From the NCBI GenBank assembly GCA_019055375.1, contig JAHQIW010004036.1:19287-83286 (forward strand): a DNA stretch of 64,000 nucleotides, given 5' to 3'. The translations under genes and the position numbers were made by a program. Below the pieces are notes generated by a model, which was given only the letters and a program-made list of their open reading frames with translations, was not told where the DNA came from and ran no database searches. This DNA comes from Parelaphostrongylus tenuis (taxonomy: Eukaryota > Nematoda > Chromadorea > Rhabditida > Metastrongylidae). Shown here in pieces: positions 63,968-64,000 of this stretch. How positions within the stretch are numbered: position 1 is the stretch's first letter; the number at the start of each line of letters is the position of its first letter.

Positions 63968-64000
63968 CGTCTGCAGGGATTCGAACCCAGATCTCACTCT
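63968..64000 (-). tRNA. tRNA or tRNA-like 3' half, cut by window end
   Basis: The minus strand from base 64000 contains a consensus B box (GGTTCGAATCC) in a T arm (CTGGG, TTCGAAT, CCCTG) with one T-T mismatch. Seven acceptor-type bases (CAGACGC), an A and soon a TTTTT terminator follow. The 5' half lies outside the window, so the identity cannot be given. The mismatch makes a SINE or pseudogene possible. Confidence 0.4.

Noticed and set aside
1..64000. CRISPR arrays, bacterial operons, integrated phage
   Set aside because: No regularly spaced short repeats, no Shine-Dalgarno-led gene runs and no phage genes are seen. Introns and LINE, SINE and mariner content show eukaryotic DNA.

Overview
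This is eukaryotic DNA, AT-rich and sparse in genes. It most likely comes from a strongylid (hookworm-like) nematode. The basis is inference from style: short introns with nematode-like acceptors, a MATH/BTB gene family, an RTE-clade LINE of the kind abundant in hookworm genomes, and many decayed mariner transposons. No long intact single-exon gene is present, and most of the window is repeats and transposon remains.

Layout. 1-6330: left arm of a very large inverted duplication, holding a minus-strand MATH/BTB gene (157-2449) and its 3 kb upstream repeat. 6.3-16 kb: an RTE fragment, an AT microsatellite, a tRNA-derived SINE, a tRNA-like repeat and three mariner fossils. 16-18.9 kb: no recognised gene. 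18.9-22.2 kb: the most complete RTE copy, followed by a mariner HTH fragment and a fold-back repeat. 23-32 kb: mostly featureless, with small SINE and microsatellite patches. 32.3-38.7 kb: a roughly 1.5 kb unit present twice in tandem; the first copy is split by a 3 kb RTE insertion and the second is the uninterrupted reference. 38.7-44.7 kb: right arm of the inverted duplication with the plus-strand MATH/BTB copy (42260-44552). 45.6-48.8 kb: a third, older copy of the upstream repeat without the BTB gene. 48.9-51.1 kb: a mariner remnant and a 5'-truncated RTE. 53.5-54.45 kb: the 3' part of a Penelope-like element (RT tail, GIY-YIG endonuclease, possible hammerhead-ribozyme relic). 57.4-58.6 kb: a long fold-back repeat and a full-length SINE. 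59.7-62 kb: two mariner pseudogenes. The window ends in a tRNA-like 3' half on the minus strand.

The only host gene recognised is the MATH/BTB gene, present once per arm; proteins of this type usually act as substrate adaptors of Cullin-3 ubiquitin ligases. The rest records the invasion and decay of LINE, SINE, PLE and Tc1/mariner elements. The clearest structural signals are the inverted duplication, several mariner remnants that keep the DNA-binding N-terminus and the C-terminus but lack the catalytic middle, the paired filled and empty RTE site, and the hammerhead-like relic after the GIY-YIG remnant. Exon boundaries were placed by eye; no alignment or search was run.
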